Positions 16,565 through 24,139 of a stretch of DNA of 64,000 bases are shown here, one piece after another; within the stretch, counting starts at the first letter, position 1; every line of letters starts with the position of its first letter. Both the position numbers and the translations under genes were made by a program. The notes below the pieces were generated by a model. It saw nothing but the letters and a program-made list of their open reading frames with translations, was not told the DNA's origin and ran no database searches. The stretch comes from Streptomyces antimycoticus (GTDB lineage: Bacteria; Actinomycetota; Actinomycetes; Streptomycetales; Streptomycetaceae), in NCBI RefSeq assembly GCF_005405925.1, contig NZ_BJHV01000001.1:9362001-9426000 (forward strand). The letters are read 5' to 3'.

Positions 16565-17992
16565 ATGACCCACGACGACACGGCGCCGGTGTACGGCAGC
16601 GCGGTCACCAAGGTGGAGCCCTTCGGGGTCGACCACATCCCCGACAACGAGCGGCACGGCAAGCCCAGTTCGCAGTTCTTCGTCTGGTTCGCCGCCGGTC
16701 TCAACTTCCCCATCATCCTGCTCGGGTTCAGCGCGGTCGGGCTCGGCCTCAGCTTCGGCGCCGCCGTCGCCGCGATCGTGGCCGGCGCGGGCCTCGGCTC
16801 GCTGCTGATGGCCGTGATGTCCCGGATGGGCGTACGGCTGGGGGTGCCCCAGCAGATCCAGGCGCGTGGCCCGCTCGGCTTCTTCGGCAATTTCCTGCCG
16901 GTGGCGTACATCAATGTGTTCGCCGGGGTCGGCTGGGCCGCCGTCACCGTGATCCTCGGCGGCAAGGCCATCGCCGAGCTGACCCATCTGCCCTTCTGGG
17001 TCTGTGGGTTGGCGCTCACCCTGGTCGAGCTGGTGGTGTCCACCTACGGCTACAACATGATCAATTTCCTGCAGCGGGTGCTGACCTATGTGCTCACCCC
17101 GCTGTTCGTCATGATCACGGTGGTGGCCCTGGTACGGGGCGCGGGCACCTTCGACGCCGATCCGAAGGCACCGGACTACGTGGGCTCCACCGGGGGCTGG
17201 ATCACCTTCGGCGGCTGGTTCCTCTCCTTCCTCGTCGCCTGGGCGCCGTTCGCCTCGGACTACTCGCGCTATCTGCCCGACTCGCCCCGCGTGGTGAGCC
17301 GCACCGCCTGGTACACCGGGCTCGGCAACTTCGTCACCATCTGCTGGCTCGGCATCCTCGGTGTGCTTCTGGGCTCCAACGCCACCAGCACCGACTCCAT
17401 CACCGCCCTGCACCAGCTGACCGGGCCGTTCGCCATCCCCGCCCTCGTCGCCATCGGGCTCTCGGCGCTCGCGCAGAACTTCCTCAACGTCTACGGCGGC
17501 GCGATCTCCATCCAGACGCTGAAGGTGCCGGTCACCCGGACCCAGGCCGTCACCCTCATCTGCGCGCTGGCGTACGGGATCAGCTTGTGGGGACACTCGG
17601 GGATCGAGGACAAGTTCTCGGTGTTCCTCAACCTCACCGCGTACTTCATCGCGCCGTTCGCCACCGTGCTGCTGCTCGACTACCACCTGGGCGGCCGCTC
17701 CGACCCCGGCCGGATCGCCGAGCTGTACGACCGCGGACGGGTGCTCTCCTGGGGCTTCGTCGCCTGGGCCGGCGGGGTGGTGGCCTCGGTGCCGTTCTGG
17801 CAATCCGACCTCTACACCGGGGCGTTCGCCGCGGCGTATCCGCACGCGGGCGATCTGAGCATGTTCGTCGCGGCGGCCGCCGCCGCGGTGCTCTACCTGC
17901 TGACCTACCGGCTGCGGCCGCTGTGGACGCGGAACGTTCCCGCCACGCCCGAACCGCGGCCGGAGAAGACGGCGGCGGTGGCGGGCTCCTGA
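16565..17992 (+). CDS. NCS1-family (purine/cytosine-type) permease
   Basis: A 475-residue membrane transporter with about twelve hydrophobic helices. It resembles the NCS1 nucleobase-cation symporters: the N-terminal 'VDHIPDNERHGKPSSQFFVWFAAGLNFPIILLGF', then 'GVPQQIQARGPLGFFGNFLPV', 'WAPFASDYSRYLP' and 'NFLNVYGGAISIQTLKV'. NCS1 members import cytosine, purines, allantoin, hydantoins and pyridine vitamins, so this protein points to a nitrogen heterocycle as the locus substrate. It lies 73 bp after the SnoaL-flavin reductase gene in the same direction and is followed by a strong hairpin. Confidence 0.9.
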   Translation: MTHDDTAPVYGSAVTKVEPFGVDHIPDNERHGKPSSQFFVWFAAGLNFPIILLGFSAVGLGLSFGAAVAAIVAGAGLGSLLMAVMSRMGVRLGVPQQIQARGPLGFFGNFLPVAYINVFAGVGWAAVTVILGGKAIAELTHLPFWVCGLALTLVELVVSTYGYNMINFLQRVLTYVLTPLFVMITVVALVRGAGTFDADPKAPDYVGSTGGWITFGGWFLSFLVAWAPFASDYSRYLPDSPRVVSRTAWYTGLGNFVTICWLGILGVLLGSNATSTDSITALHQLTGPFAIPALVAIGLSALAQNFLNVYGGAISIQTLKVPVTRTQAVTLICALAYGISLWGHSGIEDKFSVFLNLTAYFIAPFATVLLLDYHLGGRSDPGRIAELYDRGRVLSWGFVAWAGGVVASVPFWQSDLYTGAFAAAYPHAGDLSMFVAAAAAAVLYLLTYRLRPLWTRNVPATPEPRPEKTAAVAGS

Positions 17993-18015
17993 CCGCCCGG
18001 CAGTGAACGGCCCGG

Positions 18016-18046
18016 GGCGGGCGGCGTCGCGACGGCGCCGCCCGCC
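18016..18046 (+). terminator. Strong hairpin after the permease gene
   Basis: Perfect 11-bp arms GGCGGGCGGCG (18016-18026) and CGCCGCCCGCC (18036-18046) with a 9-base loop, 24 bp past the permease stop. There is no T-tract, as is usual for high-GC actinomycete terminators. Confidence 0.65.
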
Positions 18047-18078
18047 GCCGAGGTGGCGCCCTCACCCGGCACCGGGGT

Positions 18079-18117
18079 CTGTCGTCAAAGGGAGCAGGGC
18101 GTCCCCTTTGGTGACAG
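18079..18117. promoter_or_regulatory. Imperfect inverted repeat next to the IS insertion point
   Basis: Arms of 14 bases (CTGTCGTCAAAGGG at 18079-18092 and CCCTTTGGTGACAG at 18104-18117) match at 12 positions with an 11-base loop. Before the IS insertions this element would have ended only about 23 bp from the XRE-cupin regulator's start codon, so it may be that gene's operator, now displaced by 2.6 kb. A terminator role is the alternative. Confidence 0.4.
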
Positions 18118-18123
18118 GCCCTA

Positions 18124-18993
18124 AAGGGTGTTGCAGAAGGCCGTGATCAGGCAGGTCGGAGTGGTGATCGGAGGTGTGTGGTCATGCGGCGATGGCGAGG
18201 TTGTGCATGCGGGCGACGGCCTGGACGGCGTGGTGGAGGCCGTTGCCGCGTTGCCGACAGTCGCGGAGGATCTTGTAGTTCTTCATGCGGGAGAAGGTGT
18301 GCTCGACGCGGGCGCGGACCTTGCGATGCTGCGCGTTGTCCTCCTCCTCGCCCTTCAACAGCGGGCGTCCGGGGCGTTTACGGTGCGGGACAATCAGCCC
18401 GGTGTTGATATAGGCGCCGTCGCCGAGAACCGTCACGCCCTTGCAGTGCGCGGCCAGGCCGGAGTCCCGCCAGGCTTTCGCGTCCGCCGTGTTGCCGGGC
18501 ACCGGCCGGGCCGCGGCCACCACCAGGCGCGTCTCCGCGTCCACGATGACCTGCACGTTCGCCGAGCACCGGTAGTTGCGCGAGGATGCTCCGACCTTGC
18601 GGTCACGGACCGGGACGAGAGTCCCGTCCACGATCCACAGCCGCTCGGCGGCATCGGTGGCGGCCCGGGCCGGCTCGAGCGCGAGCAGCGGACCGAGCCG
18701 CTGGATCACCCGGCACACCGTCGCCGGTGAGACGCCGAACAGCGGGGCGAGCTGCCGCATGGTGAGGTTCGTGCGGTAGTACACGGCCACCAGCAGCACC
18801 CGCTCGGCCAGCGGCAGCCGCCACGGACGGCCCCAGCCGCAGCCCTCGCCACCACGTTCCCGGACGGCTTTCAGTAGCCGGCCGAACTGATCGACCCGCA
18901 ACCCGGTGAACGTCTCCACCCACACCCGCTCGGCCCTCAACACCCCAGCCATACAGCGGATATGCCCTGATCACGGCCTTCTGCAACACCCTT
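18124..18993 (-). mobile_element. IS5-family (IS427-like) insertion sequence, tandem copy 1
   Basis: An 870-bp element bounded by 28-bp perfect inverted repeats starting AAGGGTGTTGCAGAAGG (18124-18151 and 18966-18993). It is flanked by TA (18122-18123 and 18994-18995). With C to the left of the array and G to the right, the target was CTAG with TA duplicated, as expected for this IS group. It carries one intact transposase. It is the first of three direct tandem copies. Confidence 0.93.
18182..18952 (-). CDS. IS5-family transposase (copy 1)
   Basis: A DDE transposase of 256 residues. The N-terminal helix-turn-helix region is 'LPLAERVLLVAVYYRTNLTMRQLAPLFGVSPATVCRVIQRLGPLL'. The first catalytic Asp is in 'LWIVDGTLVPV', the second in 'VLGDGAYIN', and the Glu in 'RARVEHTFSRMKNYKILRD'. 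All three are present and the frame is open, so the copy looks functional. It is read leftwards, away from the XRE-cupin gene. The encoded protein is the same in the two neighbouring copies. Confidence 0.93.
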   Translation of the reverse strand: MAGVLRAERVWVETFTGLRVDQFGRLLKAVRERGGEGCGWGRPWRLPLAERVLLVAVYYRTNLTMRQLAPLFGVSPATVCRVIQRLGPLLALEPARAATDAAERLWIVDGTLVPVRDRKVGASSRNYRCSANVQVIVDAETRLVVAAARPVPGNTADAKAWRDSGLAAHCKGVTVLGDGAYINTGLIVPHRKRPGRPLLKGEEEDNAQHRKVRARVEHTFSRMKNYKILRDCRQRGNGLHHAVQAVARMHNLAIAA

Positions 18994-18995
18994 TA

Positions 18996-19865
18996 AAGGG
19001 TGTTGCAGAAGGCCGTGATCAGGCAGGTCGGAGTGGTGATCGGAGGTGTGTGGTCATGCGGCGATGGCGAGGTTGTGCATGCGGGCGACGGCCTGGACGG
19101 CGTGGTGGAGGCCGTTGCCGCGTTGCCGACAGTCGCGGAGGATCTTGTAGTTCTTCATGCGGGAGAAGGTGTGCTCGACGCGGGCGCGGACCTTGCGATG
19201 CTGCGCGTTGTCCTCCTCCTCGCCCTTCAACAGCGGGCGTCCGGGGCGTTTACGGTGCGGGACAATCAGCCCGGTGTTGATATAGGCGCCGTCGCCGAGA
19301 ACCGTCACGCCCTTGCAGTGCGCGGCCAGGCCGGAGTCCCGCCAGGCTTTCGCGTCCGCCGTGTTGCCGGGCACCGGCCGGGCCGCGGCCACCACCAGGC
19401 GCGTCTCCGCGTCCACGATGACCTGCACGTTCGCCGAGCACCGGTAGTTGCGCGAGGATGCTCCGACCTTGCGGTCACGGACCGGGACGAGAGTCCCGTC
19501 CACGATCCACAGCCGCTCGGCGGCATCGGTGGCGGCCCGGGCCGGCTCGAGCGCGAGCAGCGGACCGAGCCGCTGGATCACCCGGCACACCGTCGCCGGT
19601 GAGACGCCGAACAGCGGGGCGAGCTGCCGCATGGTGAGGTTCGTGCGGTAGTACACGGCCACCAGCAGCACCCGCTCGGCCAGCGGCAGCCGCCACGGAC
19701 GGCCCCAGCCGCAGCCCTCGCCACCACGTTCCCGGACGGCTTTCAGTAGCCGGCCGAACTGATCGACCCGCAACCCGGTGAACGTCTCCACCCACACCCG
19801 CTCGGCCCTCAACACCCCAGCCATACAGCGGATATGCCCTGATCACGGCCTTCTGCAACACCCTT
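18996..19865 (-). mobile_element. IS5-family insertion sequence, tandem copy 2
   Basis: The second 870-bp copy, in the same orientation, is offset by exactly 872 bp from copy 1 and separated from its neighbours by a single TA on each side (18994-18995 and 19866-19867). Inverted repeats and internal sequence match copy 1 wherever I compared them. Abutting direct repeats joined by one TA fit insertion of one copy into the TA edge of another, or unequal recombination. Confidence 0.93.
19054..19824 (-). CDS. IS5-family transposase (copy 2)
   Basis: A 256-residue transposase with the same sequence as copies 1 and 3, including the catalytic Asp, Asp and Glu motifs described for copy 1. No difference was seen, so this copy must be very recent or under gene conversion. 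Confidence 0.93.
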   Translation of the reverse strand: MAGVLRAERVWVETFTGLRVDQFGRLLKAVRERGGEGCGWGRPWRLPLAERVLLVAVYYRTNLTMRQLAPLFGVSPATVCRVIQRLGPLLALEPARAATDAAERLWIVDGTLVPVRDRKVGASSRNYRCSANVQVIVDAETRLVVAAARPVPGNTADAKAWRDSGLAAHCKGVTVLGDGAYINTGLIVPHRKRPGRPLLKGEEEDNAQHRKVRARVEHTFSRMKNYKILRDCRQRGNGLHHAVQAVARMHNLAIAA

Positions 19866-19867
19866 TA

Positions 19868-20737
19868 AAGGGTGTTGCAGAAGGCCGTGATCAGGCAGGT
19901 CGGAGTGGTGATCGGAGGTGTGTGGTCATGCGGCGATGGCGAGGTTGTGCATGCGGGCGACGGCCTGGACGGCGTGGTGGAGGCCGTTGCCGCGTTGCCG
20001 ACAGTCGCGGAGGATCTTGTAGTTCTTCATGCGGGAGAAGGTGTGCTCGACGCGGGCGCGGACCTTGCGATGCTGCGCGTTGTCCTCCTCCTCGCCCTTC
20101 AACAGCGGGCGTCCGGGGCGTTTACGGTGCGGGACAATCAGCCCGGTGTTGATATAGGCGCCGTCGCCGAGAACCGTCACGCCCTTGCAGTGCGCGGCCA
20201 GGCCGGAGTCCCGCCAGGCTTTCGCGTCCGCCGTGTTGCCGGGCACCGGCCGGGCCGCGGCCACCACCAGGCGCGTCTCCGCGTCCACGATGACCTGCAC
20301 GTTCGCCGAGCACCGGTAGTTGCGCGAGGATGCTCCGACCTTGCGGTCACGGACCGGGACGAGAGTCCCGTCCACGATCCACAGCCGCTCGGCGGCATCG
20401 GTGGCGGCCCGGGCCGGCTCGAGCGCGAGCAGCGGACCGAGCCGCTGGATCACCCGGCACACCGTCGCCGGTGAGACGCCGAACAGCGGGGCGAGCTGCC
20501 GCATGGTGAGGTTCGTGCGGTAGTACACGGCCACCAGCAGCACCCGCTCGGCCAGCGGCAGCCGCCACGGACGGCCCCAGCCGCAGCCCTCGCCACCACG
20601 TTCCCGGACGGCTTTCAGTAGCCGGCCGAACTGATCGACCCGCAACCCGGTGAACGTCTCCACCCACACCCGCTCGGCCCTCAACACCCCAGCCATACAG
20701 CGGATATGCCCTGATCACGGCCTTCTGCAACACCCTT
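19868..20737 (-). mobile_element. IS5-family insertion sequence, tandem copy 3
   Basis: The third 870-bp copy, in the same orientation. Its right end is followed by TA at 20738-20739 and then GG, directly before the XRE-cupin start codon at 20742. Together the copies form a 2.6-kb array with four TA dinucleotides. The array interrupts what would have been the 5' region of the regulator. Confidence 0.93.
19926..20696 (-). CDS. IS5-family transposase (copy 3)
   Basis: A 256-residue DDE transposase with the same protein sequence as the other two copies and an intact frame. The gene ends about 45 bp before the XRE-cupin gene begins on the opposite strand. Confidence 0.93.
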   Translation of the reverse strand: MAGVLRAERVWVETFTGLRVDQFGRLLKAVRERGGEGCGWGRPWRLPLAERVLLVAVYYRTNLTMRQLAPLFGVSPATVCRVIQRLGPLLALEPARAATDAAERLWIVDGTLVPVRDRKVGASSRNYRCSANVQVIVDAETRLVVAAARPVPGNTADAKAWRDSGLAAHCKGVTVLGDGAYINTGLIVPHRKRPGRPLLKGEEEDNAQHRKVRARVEHTFSRMKNYKILRDCRQRGNGLHHAVQAVARMHNLAIAA

Positions 20738-20741
20738 TAGG

Positions 20742-21353
20742 ATGCGGTGGATGGCGGCAGACGCGGGGGACGACGACAAGGCGCTGGAGCGGATCATCGC
20801 GGTCCGGGCGCGGGAGTACCGGCAGGCGGCCGGGGCGTCGGTGGGTGGGATGGCCCAGCGGGTGGGCATCTCCAAGGCCATGCTGTCCAAGATCGAGAAC
20901 GCCCAGACCGCCTGCAGCCTCACCACCCTCTCCCGGCTCGCGCGCGGCCTGGGCGTGCCCGTCACCGCGCTCTTCCGCGGGATGAACGACGAGCGCGAGG
21001 CGGTCTTCGTCCCGGCCGGCCACGGCGCCCGGATCGTGCGCCGCGGCACCCGGATCGGCCATGAGTACGCCCTGCTCGGCGCCCTGCGCGGCAGCAACAA
21101 GCGGATGGAGGCGCTGGAGGTCACCCTCACCGAGTCCAGCGAGGTGTTCCCGCTCTTCCAGCACGGTGGCACCGAGCTGATCTACATGCTCGACGGCGTC
21201 ATGGTCTACGGCCACGGCAAATCCAGCTACACACTGGGGGCCGGTGACGCCCTGCAGTTCGACGGCGAGGCGCCGCACGGCCCGGAGAAGCTGATCACCC
21301 TGCCCATACGGTTCCTGACGGTGACGGCCTTCGGCGACACCCCGCACCACTGA
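20742..21353 (+). CDS. XRE-family regulator with C-terminal cupin domain
   Basis: A 203-residue regulator. The HTH is 'VRAREYRQAAGASVGGMAQRVGISKAMLSKIENAQTACSLTTLSRLARGLGVPVTALF'. The cupin ('VFPLFQHGGTELIYMLDGVMVYGHGKSSYTLGAGDALQFDGEAPHGPEKL') probably binds a small ligand. Such HTH-cupin proteins often control amine or amino-acid catabolism and could have belonged to the nearby catabolic locus. The ATG at 20742 lies two bases after the IS array's flanking TA and has no ribosome site, and an ATG at 20751 has only a weak one. The native promoter and leader are therefore probably displaced, and expression is doubtful. Confidence 0.85.
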   Translation: MRWMAADAGDDDKALERIIAVRAREYRQAAGASVGGMAQRVGISKAMLSKIENAQTACSLTTLSRLARGLGVPVTALFRGMNDEREAVFVPAGHGARIVRRGTRIGHEYALLGALRGSNKRMEALEVTLTESSEVFPLFQHGGTELIYMLDGVMVYGHGKSSYTLGAGDALQFDGEAPHGPEKLITLPIRFLTVTAFGDTPHH

Positions 21354-21871
21354 CCCATCCCGTCCCTCCCCGGCCCGCTATCGCCTCCGGCGGGAGGGCG
21401 CGGGGCGCTCGGCGGGGCGGGGTCGATACAGCGCGACTGGGCGTGTTCGTAGACCATCGTGCTCTGTACATCCGCCACCTCACGGCGCTCGGTGAGGCGG
21501 TCGATGACGAACGCGTACAGCCCATTGGTGTCCGGCACCGCCACATGGATGAGGAAGTCATGGGCGCCGGAGGTGACGAACAGGCCGATGGTCTCCGGCA
21601 GCTGGGCGGCCCATTCCCGGAAACCCTCGATAACCGGCCGGGACGGCGGGCGGATCCGCACCGAGATCAGCGCCTGGACGGGACGGCCGACCGCCTCCAG
21701 GTCGACGGCGGCGTGATAGCCGCTGATGATGCCGCGCTCGCGCAGCGCCCGGACCCGCTCCAGTGAGGTCGACGGCGAGACCCCAGTCCGCAGGGCCAGC
21801 TCGCGATTGGTCTGGCGTGCATCGTTCTGCAGCTCCCGCAGAAGAGCGCGGTCCAGTGCATCAAGTTCCAC
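21227..21871 (-). CDS. Lrp/AsnC-family regulator with an unusual long tail
   Basis: A 214-residue Lrp/AsnC regulator. The first 145 residues hold the HTH ('LDALDRALLRELQNDARQTNRELALRTGVSPSTSLERVRALRERGIISGYHA') and the RAM ligand domain ('VQALISVRIRP', 'VTSGAHDFLIHVAVPDTNGLYAFVIDRLTERREVADVQSTMVYEHA'). Family members end near here. The frame continues for about 65 Pro/Gly/Ser-rich residues and overlaps the 3' end of the convergent XRE-cupin gene by 127 bp. Either the normal stop was lost or the tail is tolerated. The start is GTG at 21869-21871. It is divergent from a DUF2000 gene, a common pairing. Confidence 0.83.
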   Translation of the reverse strand: MELDALDRALLRELQNDARQTNRELALRTGVSPSTSLERVRALRERGIISGYHAAVDLEAVGRPVQALISVRIRPPSRPVIEGFREWAAQLPETIGLFVTSGAHDFLIHVAVPDTNGLYAFVIDRLTERREVADVQSTMVYEHAQSRCIDPAPPSAPRPPAGGDSGPGRDGMGQWCGVSPKAVTVRNRMGRVISFSGPCGASPSNCRASPAPSV

Positions 21872-21904
21872 GAAAGCGCTCCCTTGCCTGACGAAATTCG
21901 GCTG

Positions 21905-21920
21905 CCGTGCCGCGGCACGG
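21905..21920. promoter_or_regulatory. Perfect 16-bp palindrome in the Lrp/DUF2000 divergent region
   Basis: CCGTGCCGCGGCACGG reads the same on both strands. It is centred about 41 bp from the Lrp start and about 67 bp from the DUF2000 start, a natural place for an Lrp operator controlling both. The role is inferred from position. Confidence 0.45.
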
Positions 21921-21978
21921 ATGGATGGGTAACGTCCACCTCATCCACCACATTAGCCATCGACAAGGAGTGCCGCTC

Positions 21979-22443
21979 GTGTCCGTTCCCCAGCTCACCG
22001 ACGAGGATGTCCGCACTGATCAGTCCACCCGGCAGGCGAAGCTGAAGTGGGTGATCGTCGTGGACGAGGAACTGCCGGCGGGCCGGGCGGTGAACGCGGC
22101 CGCCTGCATGGCCGCCGCCGTCGGCCGGGCCATGCCGGAGCTGCTGGGGCCGGACGGCACGGACGGGTCCGGCGCCGGCCACCCGGGGCTGCCGTGGGCC
22201 GGCTGCTCGATCCTGGCCGCCGGCCCGGAGGCGCTGCGCGAGCTGCGCGCGAAGGCCGCCGGGAAGGACGACCTGTACCTGATCGACATGCCCGGGCAGG
22301 CCCAGACGTCACGGGTCTACGACGAGTACCTCGACAGCCTGGCCGGCACCAAGACCGAGGACCTCGACTATCTCGCGCTCAGCATCGTCGGCCCGCGGAA
22401 CAAGGTGAGCAAGCTCATCGGGAAGCTGCCCCTGCTGCGCTGA
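21979..22443 (+). CDS. DUF2000-family protein
   Basis: A 154-residue protein of the DUF2000 family, which has a peptidyl-tRNA-hydrolase-II-like fold and no assigned activity. Characteristic blocks are 'KLKWVIVVDEELPAGRAVNAAACMAAAVGRAMPELLG', 'GLPWAGCSILAAGPEALRELRAKAAGKDDLYLIDMPGQAQTSRVYDEY' and 'LDYLALSIVGPRNKVSKLIGKLPLLR'. The GTG start at 21979 has AAGGAG 8 bases upstream. Its 3' end overlaps the convergent PanE-like gene by 29 bp. It is probably controlled by the divergent Lrp-type regulator. Confidence 0.87.
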   Translation: MSVPQLTDEDVRTDQSTRQAKLKWVIVVDEELPAGRAVNAAACMAAAVGRAMPELLGPDGTDGSGAGHPGLPWAGCSILAAGPEALRELRAKAAGKDDLYLIDMPGQAQTSRVYDEYLDSLAGTKTEDLDYLALSIVGPRNKVSKLIGKLPLLR

Positions 22444-23383
22444 CCCCCGCGCCGCCGGTCGCGGCCGGATCGCCCAGGGCGTACGGGGAGAGGATGTCGG
22501 CGATGGCCCGGTTGCGCGGGGTGGCGACGCCCAGCTCGGCGCCGAGGTCGGCCACCGCCCCGCTGAGCCAGCCGAGTTCGAGCCGGTTGCCGTGCTGCAG
22601 GTCGTTGTGCATGGAGGACGTCATCGCGGCGGGCAGCGTGTCGCAGAAGGCGAGCCGGTCGTCGGCGAAACCGGGGTCCAGGGCCACCCCCTTGGCCCGT
22701 CCCACGGCGACCACCTCGTGCATCACCTCACGCAGCAGGGCCCGCGATCCGGGATCCCCGCGGACCACCCCGATCGGCTGCCGCACCGCCGACGTCGTCC
22801 CGGAAAGGCCCACCAGGAAGACGAACTTCTCCCAGATGGTGCGCTCGATGTCGGCGCTGATCTCCGCGTCGATACCGGCCGCCACAGCGCGGTCGAGGAA
22901 ATCGCGGGCGCGCGGCGACTCCGTACGGTCGTACTCCCCGAACACCAGCCGCTGCAGCGTGCCGTTGTGCACCACCACCCCGGGCTCCTCGATGAACGCC
23001 GAGATATAGCCGGCCCCGCCGAGGACGGACCCGGCCGGCAGATGGCGGCGCAGCACCGTGTCCTTCTGGACCCCGTTCTGGAACGACACGACGGCGGCGC
23101 CGCCTTCGGCGAGGGGCGCGAGCTGCCGGGCGACGTCCTCGGTGTCCCACAGCTTCACCGCCACCATGACGAGGTCCGGGGACTCGAGGTCGGAGATGGC
23201 CGGTACCACCGCCTCGGACGGCACCCGCAGCTCGCCCAGCGGGCTGCGCACCGTCAGCCCCTTCTCCCGGATCGCCGCGAGATGGCGGCCCCGCGCCACC
23301 AAGGTGACATCGTCACCCGCGGCGGCGAGCCGCGCGCCGAAGTATCCGCCGACGCCACCCGCGCCGATGACCGCGATCCGCAT
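22415..23383 (-). CDS. 2-dehydropantoate 2-reductase family protein (PanE/ApbA-like)
   Basis: A 322-residue ketopantoate-reductase-type oxidoreductase. The N-terminal dinucleotide motif is 'IAVIGAGGVGGYFGARLAAAG', followed by 'LVMVAVKLWDT', 'VVSFQNGVQKDTVL' and 'GGAGYISAFIEEPGVVVHNG'. The conserved Lys is in 'IWEKFVFLVGLSGTTSAVRQPIG'. The C-terminal helical domain has 'SSMHNDLQHGNRLELGWLSGAV', with the Asn/Ser positions of the family. Genomes often carry several such paralogues, so pantothenate synthesis is not certain. It is divergent from a CGNR regulator with a shared operator-like repeat. Confidence 0.88.
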   Translation of the reverse strand: MRIAVIGAGGVGGYFGARLAAAGDDVTLVARGRHLAAIREKGLTVRSPLGELRVPSEAVVPAISDLESPDLVMVAVKLWDTEDVARQLAPLAEGGAAVVSFQNGVQKDTVLRRHLPAGSVLGGAGYISAFIEEPGVVVHNGTLQRLVFGEYDRTESPRARDFLDRAVAAGIDAEISADIERTIWEKFVFLVGLSGTTSAVRQPIGVVRGDPGSRALLREVMHEVVAVGRAKGVALDPGFADDRLAFCDTLPAAMTSSMHNDLQHGNRLELGWLSGAVADLGAELGVATPRNRAIADILSPYALGDPAATGGAGVSAAGAASR

Positions 23384-23409
23384 GATGTGCCCTCATCCTC
23401 AGCCGCTTG

Positions 23410-23429
23410 GTAACCCTTCAGACGGTTAC
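23410..23429. promoter_or_regulatory. Inverted repeat between PanE-like and CGNR genes
   Basis: GTAACC (23410-23415) and GGTTAC (23424-23429) form a 6+6 inverted repeat with an 8-base spacer. It ends three bases before the CGNR start codon at 23433 and lies 27 bp from the PanE-like start. The CGNR gene has no clear ribosome site and may be leaderless, so a bound regulator would block it directly. Confidence 0.45.
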
Positions 23430-23432
23430 TAT

Positions 23433-24068
23433 ATGCGGATGGATTCCTCGACGGAGCCGGTCCCGCGGACGCGGGTGACCGCCCGGCTGCGGGCCCTGCG
23501 CTTCGACGCCGGCAGCCTCGCCCTGAATCTCGTCGCGACCCTCGGGCGGCGCAGCAGCACCCCGATCGAGCGCCTCGGCACCCTCGACCGGCTGCGGGAG
23601 TGGTGCGACGGCGTCGGGCTGCGGCTCCACGACGAGGCTGTCACCGAGGAGCTCCTCACCGAGCTGTGGACGCTGCGCGAGGCGGCCTACGACGTGGTGG
23701 CGGCGGTGGTCGACGGCCGGTCCCCGTCGGATGTGTCCGTGGCGCTGCTCAACGACCGGGCGCGGCCTGCCCCGCCGCAGCCGCTGCTGATAGCCACCGG
23801 CACCGGCGTCGGGGTCGACGGCGCCGATCGCCCCCTGTCCGGGCGGGAGCTTCAGTCGGTCGTCGTCCGCGACCTCATAGCGGTGCTCGGTGACCCGGAG
23901 CGGTGCGGGGCGCTGCGGGTGTGCGACGCCTCGCTGTGCACGATGATCTACCTGGATCACACGCCGGGCGGCAGGCGCCGGTGGTGCTCCATGCGGCTGT
24001 GCGGCAACAGCGCCAAGGCCGCGAAGCACCGCGAGCGGCGGGCAGCCGCCGCCCCGGCCGGCTCCTGA
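23433..24068 (+). CDS. CGNR zinc-finger (ABATE-domain) regulator
   Basis: A 211-residue protein of the ABATE/CGNR family of putative stress-responsive transcription regulators. The N-terminal ABATE domain contains 'LRFDAGSLALNLVATLGRR' and 'IERLGTLDRLREWCDGVGLRL'. The C-terminal zinc finger reads 'RCGALRVCDASLCTMIYLDHTPGGRRRWCSMRLCGNSAKAAKHRERR', with the diagnostic C-G-N. The ATG at 23433 lacks a ribosome site; an ATG at 23439 is an alternative. It probably controls the divergent PanE-like gene. Confidence 0.87.
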   Translation: MRMDSSTEPVPRTRVTARLRALRFDAGSLALNLVATLGRRSSTPIERLGTLDRLREWCDGVGLRLHDEAVTEELLTELWTLREAAYDVVAAVVDGRSPSDVSVALLNDRARPAPPQPLLIATGTGVGVDGADRPLSGRELQSVVVRDLIAVLGDPERCGALRVCDASLCTMIYLDHTPGGRRRWCSMRLCGNSAKAAKHRERRAAAAPAGS

Positions 24069-24139
24069 CGCCCGGCGCTCCCAGGACCGTTGTTTCCGGT
24101 GCGCCGCCCGGGGCACCCGAGGTGGCCGGAGGAGTGCCG

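Noticed and set aside
13043..17992. Naming the catabolic genes rutA, rutD, rutF and rutG
   Set aside because: The functional logic is similar, but the monooxygenase is not visibly RutA-like, the permease is NCS1 rather than NCS2, and rutB, rutC and rutE are missing.
18124..20737. Three independent insertions of the IS at different times
   Set aside because: The copies show no sequence difference that I could find and share one TA at each junction. One amplification event or assembly duplication explains this better.
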